9,080 nucleotides of DNA, taken from NCBI GenBank assembly GCA_035646975.1, contig DASROJ010000076.1:1-9080 (forward strand), read 5' to 3'. Under the pieces are notes generated by a model, which saw only the letters and a list, made by a program, of their open reading frames with translations, did not search any database and had not been told where the DNA came from. The DNA comes from DASROJ01 sp035646975 (GTDB lineage: Bacteria > Acidobacteriota > Polarisedimenticolia > JACPZX01 > DASXTC01). A program made the position numbers and the translations under genes. Each line of letters opens with the position of its first letter. Positions within the stretch are counted from its first letter, which is position 1. Shown here one piece after another: positions 1-6,101 of this stretch.

Positions 1-389
1 ACCATCTCGAGCGGGCCCAGATGATGCTGGTCGAGCTGGTCAATCAGGATGAACTCAAGAGCACGGGCGCGCCGATCGACATCGCCCCGGCGCAGCGGCG
101 CGCGGAAGAGCTGGTCACCGAAAATCGTCTCTACCGGCAGGCCAGCGCGGGGGCGGGCGACGCGGCCACCGCCGCAGTGCTCGACGAGCTGGAACGGGTT
201 CTGCTCGACATCGCGCACGGCCCCTCGAGTCTCGGTCCCGACGAGCTGGATCAGCTCCGTCGCGAGATCGCGTCCAGGGGAATCCTCTTCAAGGTGAAGA
301 TCATCGGCTCGCAGGTGCGCGAGCGCGAGAAGGCGGCGGCGCCACCGGCGCGGCTGCCGGACAAGGGACCGGCCGGAGGCCGCACGTAG
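1..389 (+). CDS. C-terminal part of a putative anti-sigma-type regulatory protein (5' end outside window)
   Basis: The reading frame is open from the left edge (first whole codon at base 3, reading HLERAQMMLVELVNQ) to the TAG at 387-389, so the gene starts upstream and the ATGs at 21 and 24 are internal. About 129 residues are visible. They look alpha-helical and charged: LERAQ, QRRAEELVTENRLYRQ, VLDELERVLLDIAHG and ELDQLRREIASRGILFKVKIIGSQVRER, ending in a Pro/Ala/Gly-rich basic tail. No membrane segment or catalytic motif is seen. From memory of similar loci, helices like these follow a zinc-finger-type anti-sigma (zf-HC2) N-terminus in acidobacterial proteins encoded between an ECF sigma factor and HEAT-repeat genes. 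The zinc-binding part would lie outside the window, so the family call is an inference. The gene is the first visible one of a plus-strand operon, 22 nt before the TPR/HEAT gene. Confidence 0.6.
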   Translation, partial: HLERAQMMLVELVNQDELKSTGAPIDIAPAQRRAEELVTENRLYRQASAGAGDAATAAVLDELERVLLDIAHGPSSLGPDELDQLRREIASRGILFKVKIIGSQVREREKAAAPPARLPDKGPAGGRT

Positions 390-400
390 TCCACGAAGTT

Positions 401-406
401 GAGGAG
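401..406 (+). promoter_or_regulatory. Ribosome binding site of the TPR/HEAT gene
   Basis: GAGGAG lies 5 nt before the ATG at 412, a good Shine-Dalgarno match. It fixes the start in front of a hydrophobic signal-peptide-like N-terminus. The 22-nt gap from the preceding stop leaves no room for a terminator, so the two genes are probably co-transcribed. Confidence 0.75.
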
Positions 407-411
407 AAACG

Positions 412-1689
412 ATGAGCAAGCTCGCGATGACGCTTCTGCTTCTGCTCGGCATGACGGTTTTTTTCGGCGAGGCTGCCGTTCGTTCGGCGACGGCAGGCCG
501 GGACGGCTCCACGGCCGCCTGGTATGCCGACGACGATGAGGAGGACGACTCGACCACGGATGCTGAAAGCGCGCGTGAAGAGTCCTCCTACGACCGCGGC
601 CGTCAGGCATTGGACCAGGGAGACTGGGAGGAAGCCCTGGCGGCCTTCTCCAAGGTGGCGAAGCTGGGTGGCCGCCGCGCCGACGGGGCCCTCTACTGGA
701 AGGCCTACTCGCTCAACAAGCTGGGCCGGAAGCCCGAGGCGCTCAGCACGATCGAGCTGCTGCGCTCCACCCATCAATCCAGCCGCTGGGTCAACGACGC
801 CAAGGCGCTCGAAGTCGAGATCAAGCAGTCCAGCGGCAGGCCGCTGCCGCCCGAAGCGGAGTCCGACGAGGAGCTCAAGCTGGTGGCGCTCAACGGGCTG
901 CTCAACATGGATCCCGAGCGCGCCCTGCCGATGCTCGAGAAGCTAATCAACGGCAACAACACGCAGCAGCTCAAGGAGCAGGCGCTGTTCGTGCTCGTGC
1001 AGGCCGGCTCGCCCAGCGCGCGCGATCTCGTCACGAAGATCGCCAGAGGGCAATCCAATCCCGGGCTGCAGCGCAAGGCGCTCGAGTACATCGGCCTGTT
1101 CGGCGATGAAGACTCGCACAAGCTGCTCAAGGAGATATTCAAATCGTCGGCGGATTACGACATCAAACGGGCGATACTCCAGGCCTACATGACATCGAGC
1201 GACAGCGCGTCGCTGCTGGCCGTGGCGAGATCGGAGAAGGACGCCGCGCTGCGGCGCGAAGCCATCCAGCTACTCGGCGCCCAGGGCGAGCAGGAATCGC
1301 TGTGGGAAATCTTCCGCACCGAGGCCGACGTCAAGGTCAAGGAGCAGATTCTCCAGGCTCTGGCCGTATCGGGCGACGCCGACACCCTGCTCGAAGCGGT
1401 TCGCACCGAGAAAGATCCGCGGCTGCGCCGCGCCACCATCCAGGCGCTGGGCATCTGTGGCAACGAGCGGACAGGCGCCGCGCTGGTCGGCATGTACCGT
1501 GACGAAAAGGACCGCGACACCCGACGGGCGATTCTCGACGCGCTGTTCGTGCAGAGCGACGCAAAGGCGATCATCGACATCGCGCGCAGGGAGACCGACC
1601 CCGAGATGCGCAAGGAGGCCGTTTCCCGTCTGTCCACCATGGGCTCGAAGGAAGCCACCGACTTCCTTCTCGAGCTGCTCAACAAATAG
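412..1689 (+). CDS. Exported TPR/HEAT-repeat protein
   Basis: This is a 425-residue protein. Residues 1-29 look like a signal peptide: a Lys near the start, a hydrophobic core LLLLLGMTVFF, and small residues at the likely cut near residues 22-29. A very acidic linker follows (DDDEEDD at 40-46). Residues 58-140 form a TPR-like helical unit, with YDRGRQALDQGDWEEALAAF and then ALYWKAYSLNKLGRKPEAL. Residues 154-425 are about nine HEAT-type helical repeats of 27-32 residues. No catalytic motif is visible, so the likely role is protein-protein scaffolding in the periplasm or at the envelope. The partner is unknown. The next gene, 9 nt on, encodes a second exported HEAT protein, and the preceding gene looks regulatory, so the three may act together. 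Export and the repeat fold are well supported by sequence; function is not. Confidence 0.85.
   Translation: MSKLAMTLLLLLGMTVFFGEAAVRSATAGRDGSTAAWYADDDEEDDSTTDAESAREESSYDRGRQALDQGDWEEALAAFSKVAKLGGRRADGALYWKAYSLNKLGRKPEALSTIELLRSTHQSSRWVNDAKALEVEIKQSSGRPLPPEAESDEELKLVALNGLLNMDPERALPMLEKLINGNNTQQLKEQALFVLVQAGSPSARDLVTKIARGQSNPGLQRKALEYIGLFGDEDSHKLLKEIFKSSADYDIKRAILQAYMTSSDSASLLAVARSEKDAALRREAIQLLGAQGEQESLWEIFRTEADVKVKEQILQALAVSGDADTLLEAVRTEKDPRLRRATIQALGICGNERTGAALVGMYRDEKDRDTRRAILDALFVQSDAKAIIDIARRETDPEMRKEAVSRLSTMGSKEATDFLLELLNK
871..1686 (+). repeat. Protein-level array of about nine HEAT repeats
   Basis: Within the TPR/HEAT protein the pattern (L/V/I)(K/R)(R/E)xAIxxLxxxGD..(L/A)LxxxARxExDPx recurs every 27-32 residues. 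Repeats start near residues 155, 187, 219, 251, 280, 309, 338, 370 and 399. The middle three (280-369) are the most alike, for example REAIQLLGAQG, EQILQALAVSG and RATIQALGICG. The DNA is diverged, so this is an old protein-level repeat rather than a recent tandem duplication. Confidence 0.8.
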
Positions 1690-1692
1690 GAG
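1688..1692 (+). promoter_or_regulatory. Ribosome binding site overlapping the upstream stop codon
   Basis: AGGAG begins inside the TAG stop of the TPR/HEAT gene and sits 6 nt before the ATG at 1699. This arrangement favours translational coupling of the two HEAT genes. Confidence 0.65.
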
Positions 1693-1698
1693 CGCGGC

Positions 1699-2835
1699 AT
1701 GAACAGCTTCCGACTGCTCGGACTTGCCATGATGCTGGCGGGACTCACAGAGGCCCGCGGAGAGATCCGGATGCCGCACATCACCAGTCAGGGGATGGAG
1801 ACGCGCGCCGTGGCAGACGGCGGTCTGGCGGCCGCCGTGCGGGAGGCGGCCCCCAAAGGCGGACCGGTCTGGATCGGCTACGCCGCGCCGGTGATCGATC
1901 AGCGCGGGAAGATGTGCTGCTTCGACTCGGTGGAGAGCATCGACAAGGATCCGCGTTGCTGCAGCACCTGTCGCCTCGAGCAAAGACAAAGCTGGGGTTC
2001 GTTCTCGATGGATGACGGCAGAGGCAACGGCGGTGCGAAGGTCCACCTCGAGCCGTCAGGCTATTTCGTCGTGCTGCTGCGGGTCGACCAGGGCCGGGTG
2101 GGAAAGATCCGGGCCTTCTCCGACGACTGCGCGCTGGACTCGGGCCGCGTGCCGTTTGTCTGGCTGACTGGCGTCAGCGTGAGCGACAGCCTGCAGTACC
2201 TGGGCAGGTTCGTCACCGCAAAGGAATCGGAGGCGGACTTGGGCTCCGACGACCCGGGTGAGAAGCTCAGCGGCCAGGCGCTCGACGCCATCGCGAAGCA
2301 CGCCGGGCCCGAAGCGGATCGACTGCTCGAGAAGTTCATCGCGCGCGGCCAGCCGTTCTCCGTGCGGGAGCAGGCGTCGTTCTGGATCGGCGAGTCGCGC
2401 GGCCGGGCTGGCTATGAAATCCTCAAGCGGTTCGTCGGAGCCAATGGCGACCCCGACGACGAGTTCCGCAAGAAGGTCCTCTTCGCACTGTCGCAGAACC
2501 CGACGCCGGAGGCCATCGAGACGATGATCTCCGTGGCCCGCAACGATGCGGAGCCTCAGGTGCGGGGCGAGGCGATCTTCTGGCTGGCGCAGAAGGCCGG
2601 CGATCAGGTGGCGCGCGTCATCAGCCAGGCCATCGACGACGACCCGGACACCGAGGTCAAGAAGAAGGCCGTCTTTGCCCTGAGCCAGCTGCCGCCCGAC
2701 GAAGGGGTGCCGCTGCTGATCGGCCTGGCGAAGAAGCACCGCAACCCCGCCGTGCGCAAGGAGGCGGTCTTCTGGCTGGGCCAGTCGGCAGACCCGCGGG
2801 CGCTGGATTTCATCGAGTCGGTGCTCAGGAGCTGA
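1699..2835 (+). CDS. Exported cysteine-cluster domain protein with C-terminal HEAT repeats
   Basis: This is a 378-residue protein. The first ~21 residues (LLGLAMMLAGL core, then TEARG) look like a short signal peptide. Residues 55-170 form a compact domain that I do not recognise from any named enzyme. It contains VWIGYAAPVID, a cysteine group (C73, C74, C87, C88, C91), then VVLLRVDQGRVGKIRAFSDD and C144 in a DCALDSG motif. The paired and closely spaced cysteines suggest disulfides or metal binding in an exported protein. Residues ~192-378 carry HEAT repeats of about 32 residues. I recall similar 'wIGY...CC...CRLE...DC.lD' proteins from Acidobacteriota as uncharacterised HEAT proteins, which is a memory-based parallel. 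It is the last gene of the operon, and its 3' end overlaps the convergent BrkB-family gene by 11 bp. The role is probably binding or scaffolding; no catalytic triad or nucleotide-binding motif is seen. Confidence 0.82.
   Translation: MNSFRLLGLAMMLAGLTEARGEIRMPHITSQGMETRAVADGGLAAAVREAAPKGGPVWIGYAAPVIDQRGKMCCFDSVESIDKDPRCCSTCRLEQRQSWGSFSMDDGRGNGGAKVHLEPSGYFVVLLRVDQGRVGKIRAFSDDCALDSGRVPFVWLTGVSVSDSLQYLGRFVTAKESEADLGSDDPGEKLSGQALDAIAKHAGPEADRLLEKFIARGQPFSVREQASFWIGESRGRAGYEILKRFVGANGDPDDEFRKKVLFALSQNPTPEAIETMISVARNDAEPQVRGEAIFWLAQKAGDQVARVISQAIDDDPDTEVKKKAVFALSQLPPDEGVPLLIGLAKKHRNPAVRKEAVFWLGQSADPRALDFIESVLRS
2362..2832 (+). repeat. HEAT repeats alternating between two helix types
   Basis: Five successive repeat starts read VREQASFWIGES (residue 222), FRKKVLFALSQN (256), VRGEAIFWLAQK (288), VKKKAVFALSQL (320) and VRKEAVFWLGQS (352). 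Repeats 1, 3 and 5 carry an FW core and repeats 2 and 4 carry an FALSQ core, so the true period is two repeats (about 64-66 residues). This points to growth by duplication of a two-repeat unit. Confidence 0.75.
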
Positions 2836-3703
2836 TCCCGGATTCGCGTTTCCAGTAGACGGTGTTGAACACCGCGCCCACCAGGATCGACAGGCTCAGG
2901 GCATAGAGCCACATCATCAGGATCAACCCTCCGCCCAGCACGCCGAGAATCTTGTTCGCGGAGGCCGCCATCTCGAGATAGATCCTGAATCCATAAGAGG
3001 ACGCCAGCATCAGCACCGCGGCCAGGGCGCCGCCGGGCAGCTCGCGCAGCCAGGGAGTCCGACGGTTCGGGGCCACGTGATAAATCGTGGTGACCCAGCC
3101 CACAAGCAGGGCAAAGGCGAAAGGCGGACGCATCCCGTTCCAGATCGACGCAAAGAACTCGCTCAAGCCGGCCAACCTTGCCAGCTGGCCGCCGTGTCCG
3201 ATGCTGCCGACCAGCGGGCCGACCACGATGACGGTGAGCAGCATCGCCAGCATCACGATGCTGGCCACCGCCAGCACCAGGGCGAGCAGCCGGATACGCA
3301 GCCACGATCGCCGCTCCTGCACGCCATAGATGAGATCGAGCGCTTCGATGAGGGTGGCAAAACAGGTCGACAGCGTGTAGAGAGCCAGCAAGGCGGCCAG
3401 CGTGAGCAGTCCTCCGCTCTGTGTCTCGAACAGCTCGCGCACCGCGTCGGTGACGTTCTGCGCCTTCTCCGTCAGGATTTTCTGAAGGAACTCGACCACC
3501 CCGCTCTTCGAGGCGATGGCGATCTCCGTGCCGAAAATCGAATCGAGGGATCCGAGCGCGCCGGCCACGATCAGCAGACCGGGAAACAGGCTGAACACGG
3601 CGAAGAAGGTCAGCTCGGCGGCCAGTCCGGTGATACGGTTGGCGTCGATGCTTCGGACCATCTCCCTCACCGCCGAGCCCAGCCGGCCGCTGCCCCGCTT
3701 CAT
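2825..3703 (-). CDS. YihY/virulence factor BrkB family inner-membrane protein
   Basis: This is a 292-residue polytopic membrane protein, a usual length for the family. Family landmarks appear in order: LAAELTFFAVFSLFPGLL (27-44), the long TM pair at 97-116 and 138-167, YHVAPNRR (208-215, matching the 'YrfvPnrr' signature), PGGALAAVLMLASSYGFRIYL (223-243) and GVLGGGLILMMWLYALSL then VGAVFN (254-280). About six membrane segments are expected. The usual GAEXN motif near the end reads GAVFN, so its acidic residue is replaced. The name recalls an old misassignment as RNase BN; the biochemical function of the family is not settled, and transport or envelope roles have been proposed. The ATG at 3703 has AGGAAG 7 nt upstream and overlaps the preceding gene's stop as ATGA. 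The open frame continues upstream but reads antiporter DNA out of frame, so the longer form is rejected. Confidence 0.88.
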   Translation of the reverse strand: MKRGSGRLGSAVREMVRSIDANRITGLAAELTFFAVFSLFPGLLIVAGALGSLDSIFGTEIAIASKSGVVEFLQKILTEKAQNVTDAVRELFETQSGGLLTLAALLALYTLSTCFATLIEALDLIYGVQERRSWLRIRLLALVLAVASIVMLAMLLTVIVVGPLVGSIGHGGQLARLAGLSEFFASIWNGMRPPFAFALLVGWVTTIYHVAPNRRTPWLRELPGGALAAVLMLASSYGFRIYLEMAASANKILGVLGGGLILMMWLYALSLSILVGAVFNTVYWKRESGISS

Positions 3704-4809
3704 GCGGCGGCTTCCTGTCGGGCGGCGGGCGCATGACCGAGCCAGAGCCAGGTCACCTCGCCCAGCACGAACGCCACACCGGCCGCGGCGGCCAGCGGGC
3801 CGCCAGCCGCGTCCGGCTGCTGCCACCCCCAGCCCAGCGCCGCCAGCGTGAGTGCCAGCGGCGACATCGTCAGCGTCTGCGTGGCGGTCAGCCCGCCGGG
3901 CCGGGTCAGCCCCCAGGCCAGCGGCCGCGCCACGGCGAGCGCCGCGACCAGCCACCAGAATCGTGCGTCGAGCAGCAGGCCGCTGCCGTATCCGAGCCCG
4001 GCGCCGGTCAACGTCATCAGCGCGACGGTGAAGAGGCGTTCGTGCTCCCGCAGCAGCGTGAAGAACAGCTCCCGCCTCGTCCTGTCGTGCGCGAGCACGA
4101 GACCTGCAACGAAGACGACAGCGGGGGCCGACATCCCGAGCCGGGTCGCCAGACCCCAACCCAGCAAGGGGAGCGAGACGATCAACGCGAGCAGGAACTC
4201 CTTGCCCTGGGCAAGACGCAAGGGGCCGACGAAGAACAGCCCCAGACCTACGCCAAGCAGGAGGGTCAACGATCCGTGCGCCACGGCCATCGCCGCGGTG
4301 GCGGGCGAGGGCGCGGGTGCCTGCAGCGTCAGGACGCTGCACAGCAACGACAGCCCCAGCGCGACGGTGGCGAGCATCGGCGCGAAACGCGCTGAGAGGT
4401 CCGCCCGGGAAACCCGGCTCAGCGCGTGACGCACGGCATCCGGATCCAGCGCGAGGGCCAGACAGGCCAGCGGCAGCGCCATGCCGTCGCCGACAAACCA
4501 TCCCAGCGTCCCCAGCACCGCCGCGGGGATCAACAGCGTCCAGAGGCGTCCTCGCACCGGCAGACGTCTCAGCGTCTCGAGATCCAGCGACTCGGCCGCC
4601 AGCAGCGCGAGCCACCCGGCCGCCAGCGCCTTGAGCGGTTGCAGACCGCCGAGCAGGCCCGACGGGATCAGGCCGGTGCCGCCCGGACCCAGCATCACGC
4701 CGATCAACAGCCCGAGCGAGGCGATCGGCCGGCGCGCCTCGAGCCAGGGGCGGCAAAGAAGGATCGCCACCGCGAGCGCGGCGAGCCATGCGAGGGGGTG
4801 CGGAGTCAA
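3700..4809 (-). CDS. CPA-fold (cation:proton antiporter-like) membrane protein, second of a pair
   Basis: This is a 369-residue, Leu/Ala-rich polytopic protein with roughly ten to twelve hydrophobic segments. Features like the monovalent cation:proton antiporter superfamily are: the TM2 stretch LGLLIGVMLGPGGTGLIP (32-49); LALALDPDAV (117-126), which recalls the 'ATDPVAV' motif; and an Arg in a late helix, LAVARPLAWG (291-300), where the family has its conserved TM10-11 Arg. The segment after the DPDAV helix (FAPMLATVALGLSLL, 142-156) does not show the ND or DD ion-binding pair expected one helix on. At 369 residues it is a little short for the family. Its start is TTG with a very good Shine-Dalgarno. 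It lies 4 nt after the first CPA-like gene and overlaps the BrkB-family gene by 4 nt. The family call rests on recognition; substrate and even transport activity are unknown. Confidence 0.68.
   Translation of the reverse strand: MTPHPLAWLAALAVAILLCRPWLEARRPIASLGLLIGVMLGPGGTGLIPSGLLGGLQPLKALAAGWLALLAAESLDLETLRRLPVRGRLWTLLIPAAVLGTLGWFVGDGMALPLACLALALDPDAVRHALSRVSRADLSARFAPMLATVALGLSLLCSVLTLQAPAPSPATAAMAVAHGSLTLLLGVGLGLFFVGPLRLAQGKEFLLALIVSLPLLGWGLATRLGMSAPAVVFVAGLVLAHDRTRRELFFTLLREHERLFTVALMTLTGAGLGYGSGLLLDARFWWLVAALAVARPLAWGLTRPGGLTATQTLTMSPLALTLAALGWGWQQPDAAGGPLAAAAGVAFVLGEVTWLWLGHAPAARQEAAA
3711..3716 (-). promoter_or_regulatory. Ribosome binding site of the BrkB-family gene
   Basis: On the minus strand AGGAAG precedes the ATG at 3703 by 7 nt and lies inside the end of the upstream antiporter-like gene. 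With the ATGA stop/start overlap it supports translational coupling and settles the start. Confidence 0.65.
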
Positions 4810-4813
4810 CGCG

Positions 4814-4820
4814 TCACCTC
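4814..4820 (-). promoter_or_regulatory. Strong ribosome binding site selecting a TTG start
   Basis: On the minus strand GAGGTGA, a perfect seven-base complement to the usual 16S 3' end, includes the TGA stop of the upstream gene and ends 4 nt before TTG at 4809. No ATG or GTG in this frame lies between them, so TTG is the best start. Termination of the first CPA-like gene and initiation of the second are therefore likely coupled. Confidence 0.7.
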
Positions 4821-5992
4821 ATCTGCGCGCGCCACGCGTCGGGGTTCTCCAACGCGGGAGCGGCCTCACCGGCGCGGTGCAGGGCCCAGCGGGTGCCGAT
4901 CATTCCGAGAGCCTCCGAGAACAGCGCCGCGGTGAACAGCGTGGCGGCGATCGGATATCCCGCGGAGCCGTCGGCAAGCACGGCGCCGGTGGCCGCCGAC
5001 GTGGCCGCCGTCGTCACGCTGCACCCGGCCATGGGCAGCAGCGCCGCCGGCTGCAGCGCGCGCTGCGATGTCGACGCGGTCATGAAACCCGCCAGGGACA
5101 GCCCCGCCGCGCGCGCGACGAGGACCAGGGTGGCGGGCAGCAGCACGCCGGGGATCTCCGTGCCCAGCACGCTGGAGCCCACCAGGGCGAACAGCATCAC
5201 GCCGGCCGGCAACGCGGCATCGCCCAGCGCGTCGCGGATGAGAACGCGGTTGGGTATCAGGTTGCCGGACATGAAGCCGGCGAGGATCGACATCGGCGCC
5301 AGCAGCCACGGCTCCGGCCGCAGCCGCGCGCACGACACCAGCAGCAATGTCCCGGCGGCGACGCAGGTGAGGATGGCGGCGCGCGTGGACATCCGCGACA
5401 GCGGCATCATGATGACGGCGCCGCAGACCGCTCCCAGCGCGAGTCCTTCGACGAGAAACAGCAATTCCGCCGGACCGGCCACGCTGGCGCCGAGGCTGCC
5501 CACAACAAGACCGATCAACGAGATCGTCAGGATCGCCTGCGTGAAGTCGCCGCGGGCGCGTGTCTCGGAAGCCACGCAGATCAACGCCGTGGGCGATGCG
5601 GCCACCGCGCCGGCGGCGAGCAACAGGCAGCCGATCGCTCCCATCCCGGTTGCCCAGCCGGCGGCGGCCACCAGCACCATCACGGCGGCGCTCTGCGCCA
5701 GCGCCGAAGAGACGATCGGCCGCCAGCGTTTCACCAGACGCGTGAGATCGAGCCGCGCGCCCAGCAGGAAGCAGAGAAACGCCACCAGCAGCGATCGGAT
5801 CAACCCGAGGTCGGGCCAGATCTCGATCCATCCGAACCGGCGCGCCGTGGTCAGCAGCGCCGCGCCACCCGCCAGCGCTCCGCAGGCGGCCGGCAGCTTC
5901 AGCGCGCGCGCCGCGATCGCCCCGATCGCTCCGGCCAGCATCACAATGCCCGCCCAGAGAATTGGATCCGCCATGTCGCCCATGTCGCCCAT
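4814..5992 (-). CDS. CPA-fold (sodium/hydrogen exchanger-like) membrane protein, first of a pair
   Basis: This is a 392-residue protein with about twelve hydrophobic segments and almost no large soluble domain, so there is no TrkA-type regulatory part. Family landmarks are: LVAFLCFLLGARLDLTRL (69-86, compare 'FLIGLEL'); AAGAVAASPTALICVASETRARG (126-148, compare 'G..lsSTa...l.e....G'); and ATLVLVARAAGL (287-298) with Arg294 at the conserved late-helix position. In KefB/NapA-type proteins the next helix carries the ND or DD that binds the ion. Here that stretch reads AILTISLIGLVVGSLG (153-168), with no acidic residue. The protein may thus be a non-canonical exchanger, a partner subunit or a sensor. 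Three in-frame ATGs (5992, 5983, 5974) lie in a 9-bp tandem repeat, none with a clear Shine-Dalgarno; all lie before the first membrane helix. It is first in the minus-strand operon and divergent from glutamate dehydrogenase. Confidence 0.72.
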   Translation of the reverse strand: MGDMGDMADPILWAGIVMLAGAIGAIAARALKLPAACGALAGGAALLTTARRFGWIEIWPDLGLIRSLLVAFLCFLLGARLDLTRLVKRWRPIVSSALAQSAAVMVLVAAAGWATGMGAIGCLLLAAGAVAASPTALICVASETRARGDFTQAILTISLIGLVVGSLGASVAGPAELLFLVEGLALGAVCGAVIMMPLSRMSTRAAILTCVAAGTLLLVSCARLRPEPWLLAPMSILAGFMSGNLIPNRVLIRDALGDAALPAGVMLFALVGSSVLGTEIPGVLLPATLVLVARAAGLSLAGFMTASTSQRALQPAALLPMAGCSVTTAATSAATGAVLADGSAGYPIAATLFTAALFSEALGMIGTRWALHRAGEAAPALENPDAWRAQMR

Positions 5993-5996
5993 GTCG
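5972..5996 (-). repeat. 9-bp tandem repeat over the start of the first CPA-like gene
   Basis: On the minus strand the unit (CGACATGGG, or ATGGGCGAC in coding phase) occurs nearly three times, giving the N-terminus MGDMGDMAD. The unit is a multiple of three, so gain or loss of a copy keeps the frame but changes the number of start codons and the leader length. Confidence 0.85.
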
Positions 5997-6025
5997 TGGC
6001 GACTCTACCATGCCGGGCGGCCGCC

Positions 6026-6054
6026 TTGACTTCACGCGCGGCTACGGTCACGAT
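6026..6054 (+). promoter_or_regulatory. Weak candidate sigma-70 promoter for glutamate dehydrogenase
   Basis: TTGACT (6026-6031) matches five of six -35 consensus bases. After a 17-bp spacer the -10 position reads CACGAT, only three of six. The transcript would start near 6060 and leave a leader of about 80 nt containing the CGCARAG and TGCA repeats. The poor -10 makes this tentative. Confidence 0.25.
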
Positions 6055-6074
6055 GCCCCCGCCCGGGCGGCGCG

Positions 6075-6098
6075 CGCAAAGACCGCAGAGTCGCAAAG
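6075..6098 (+). repeat. Three CGCARAG heptamers
   Basis: CGCAAAG at 6075-6081, CGCAGAG at 6084-6090 and CGCAAAG at 6092-6098 are spaced 9 and 8 bp apart. This resembles remnants of the short CGCARAG-type repeats scattered between genes in some bacterial genomes; the parallel is from memory. No coding role. Confidence 0.6.
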
Positions 6099-6101
6099 CC
6101 C

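Noticed and set aside
301..777. Minus-strand open frame across the first two genes
   Set aside because: It crosses a clear operon junction with a good ribosome site and has no recognisable protein features.
3704..4789. Upstream extension of the BrkB-family frame (would give a 654-residue fusion)
   Set aside because: The added part is low-complexity Arg/Ala/Gly sequence out of frame with the CPA-like protein; the ATG at 3703 with AGGAAG upstream and the ATGA overlap explains the junction.
6016..6025. Perfect palindrome GGCGGCCGCC as an operator
   Set aside because: Short GC-only palindromes are common by chance in such DNA; it is noted within the intergenic entry only.
4866..6035. Minus-strand open frame of 389 codons overlapping the first CPA-like gene
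   Set aside because: Arg/Gly/His-rich composition with no hydrophobic segments or motifs; a shadow of the real frame.
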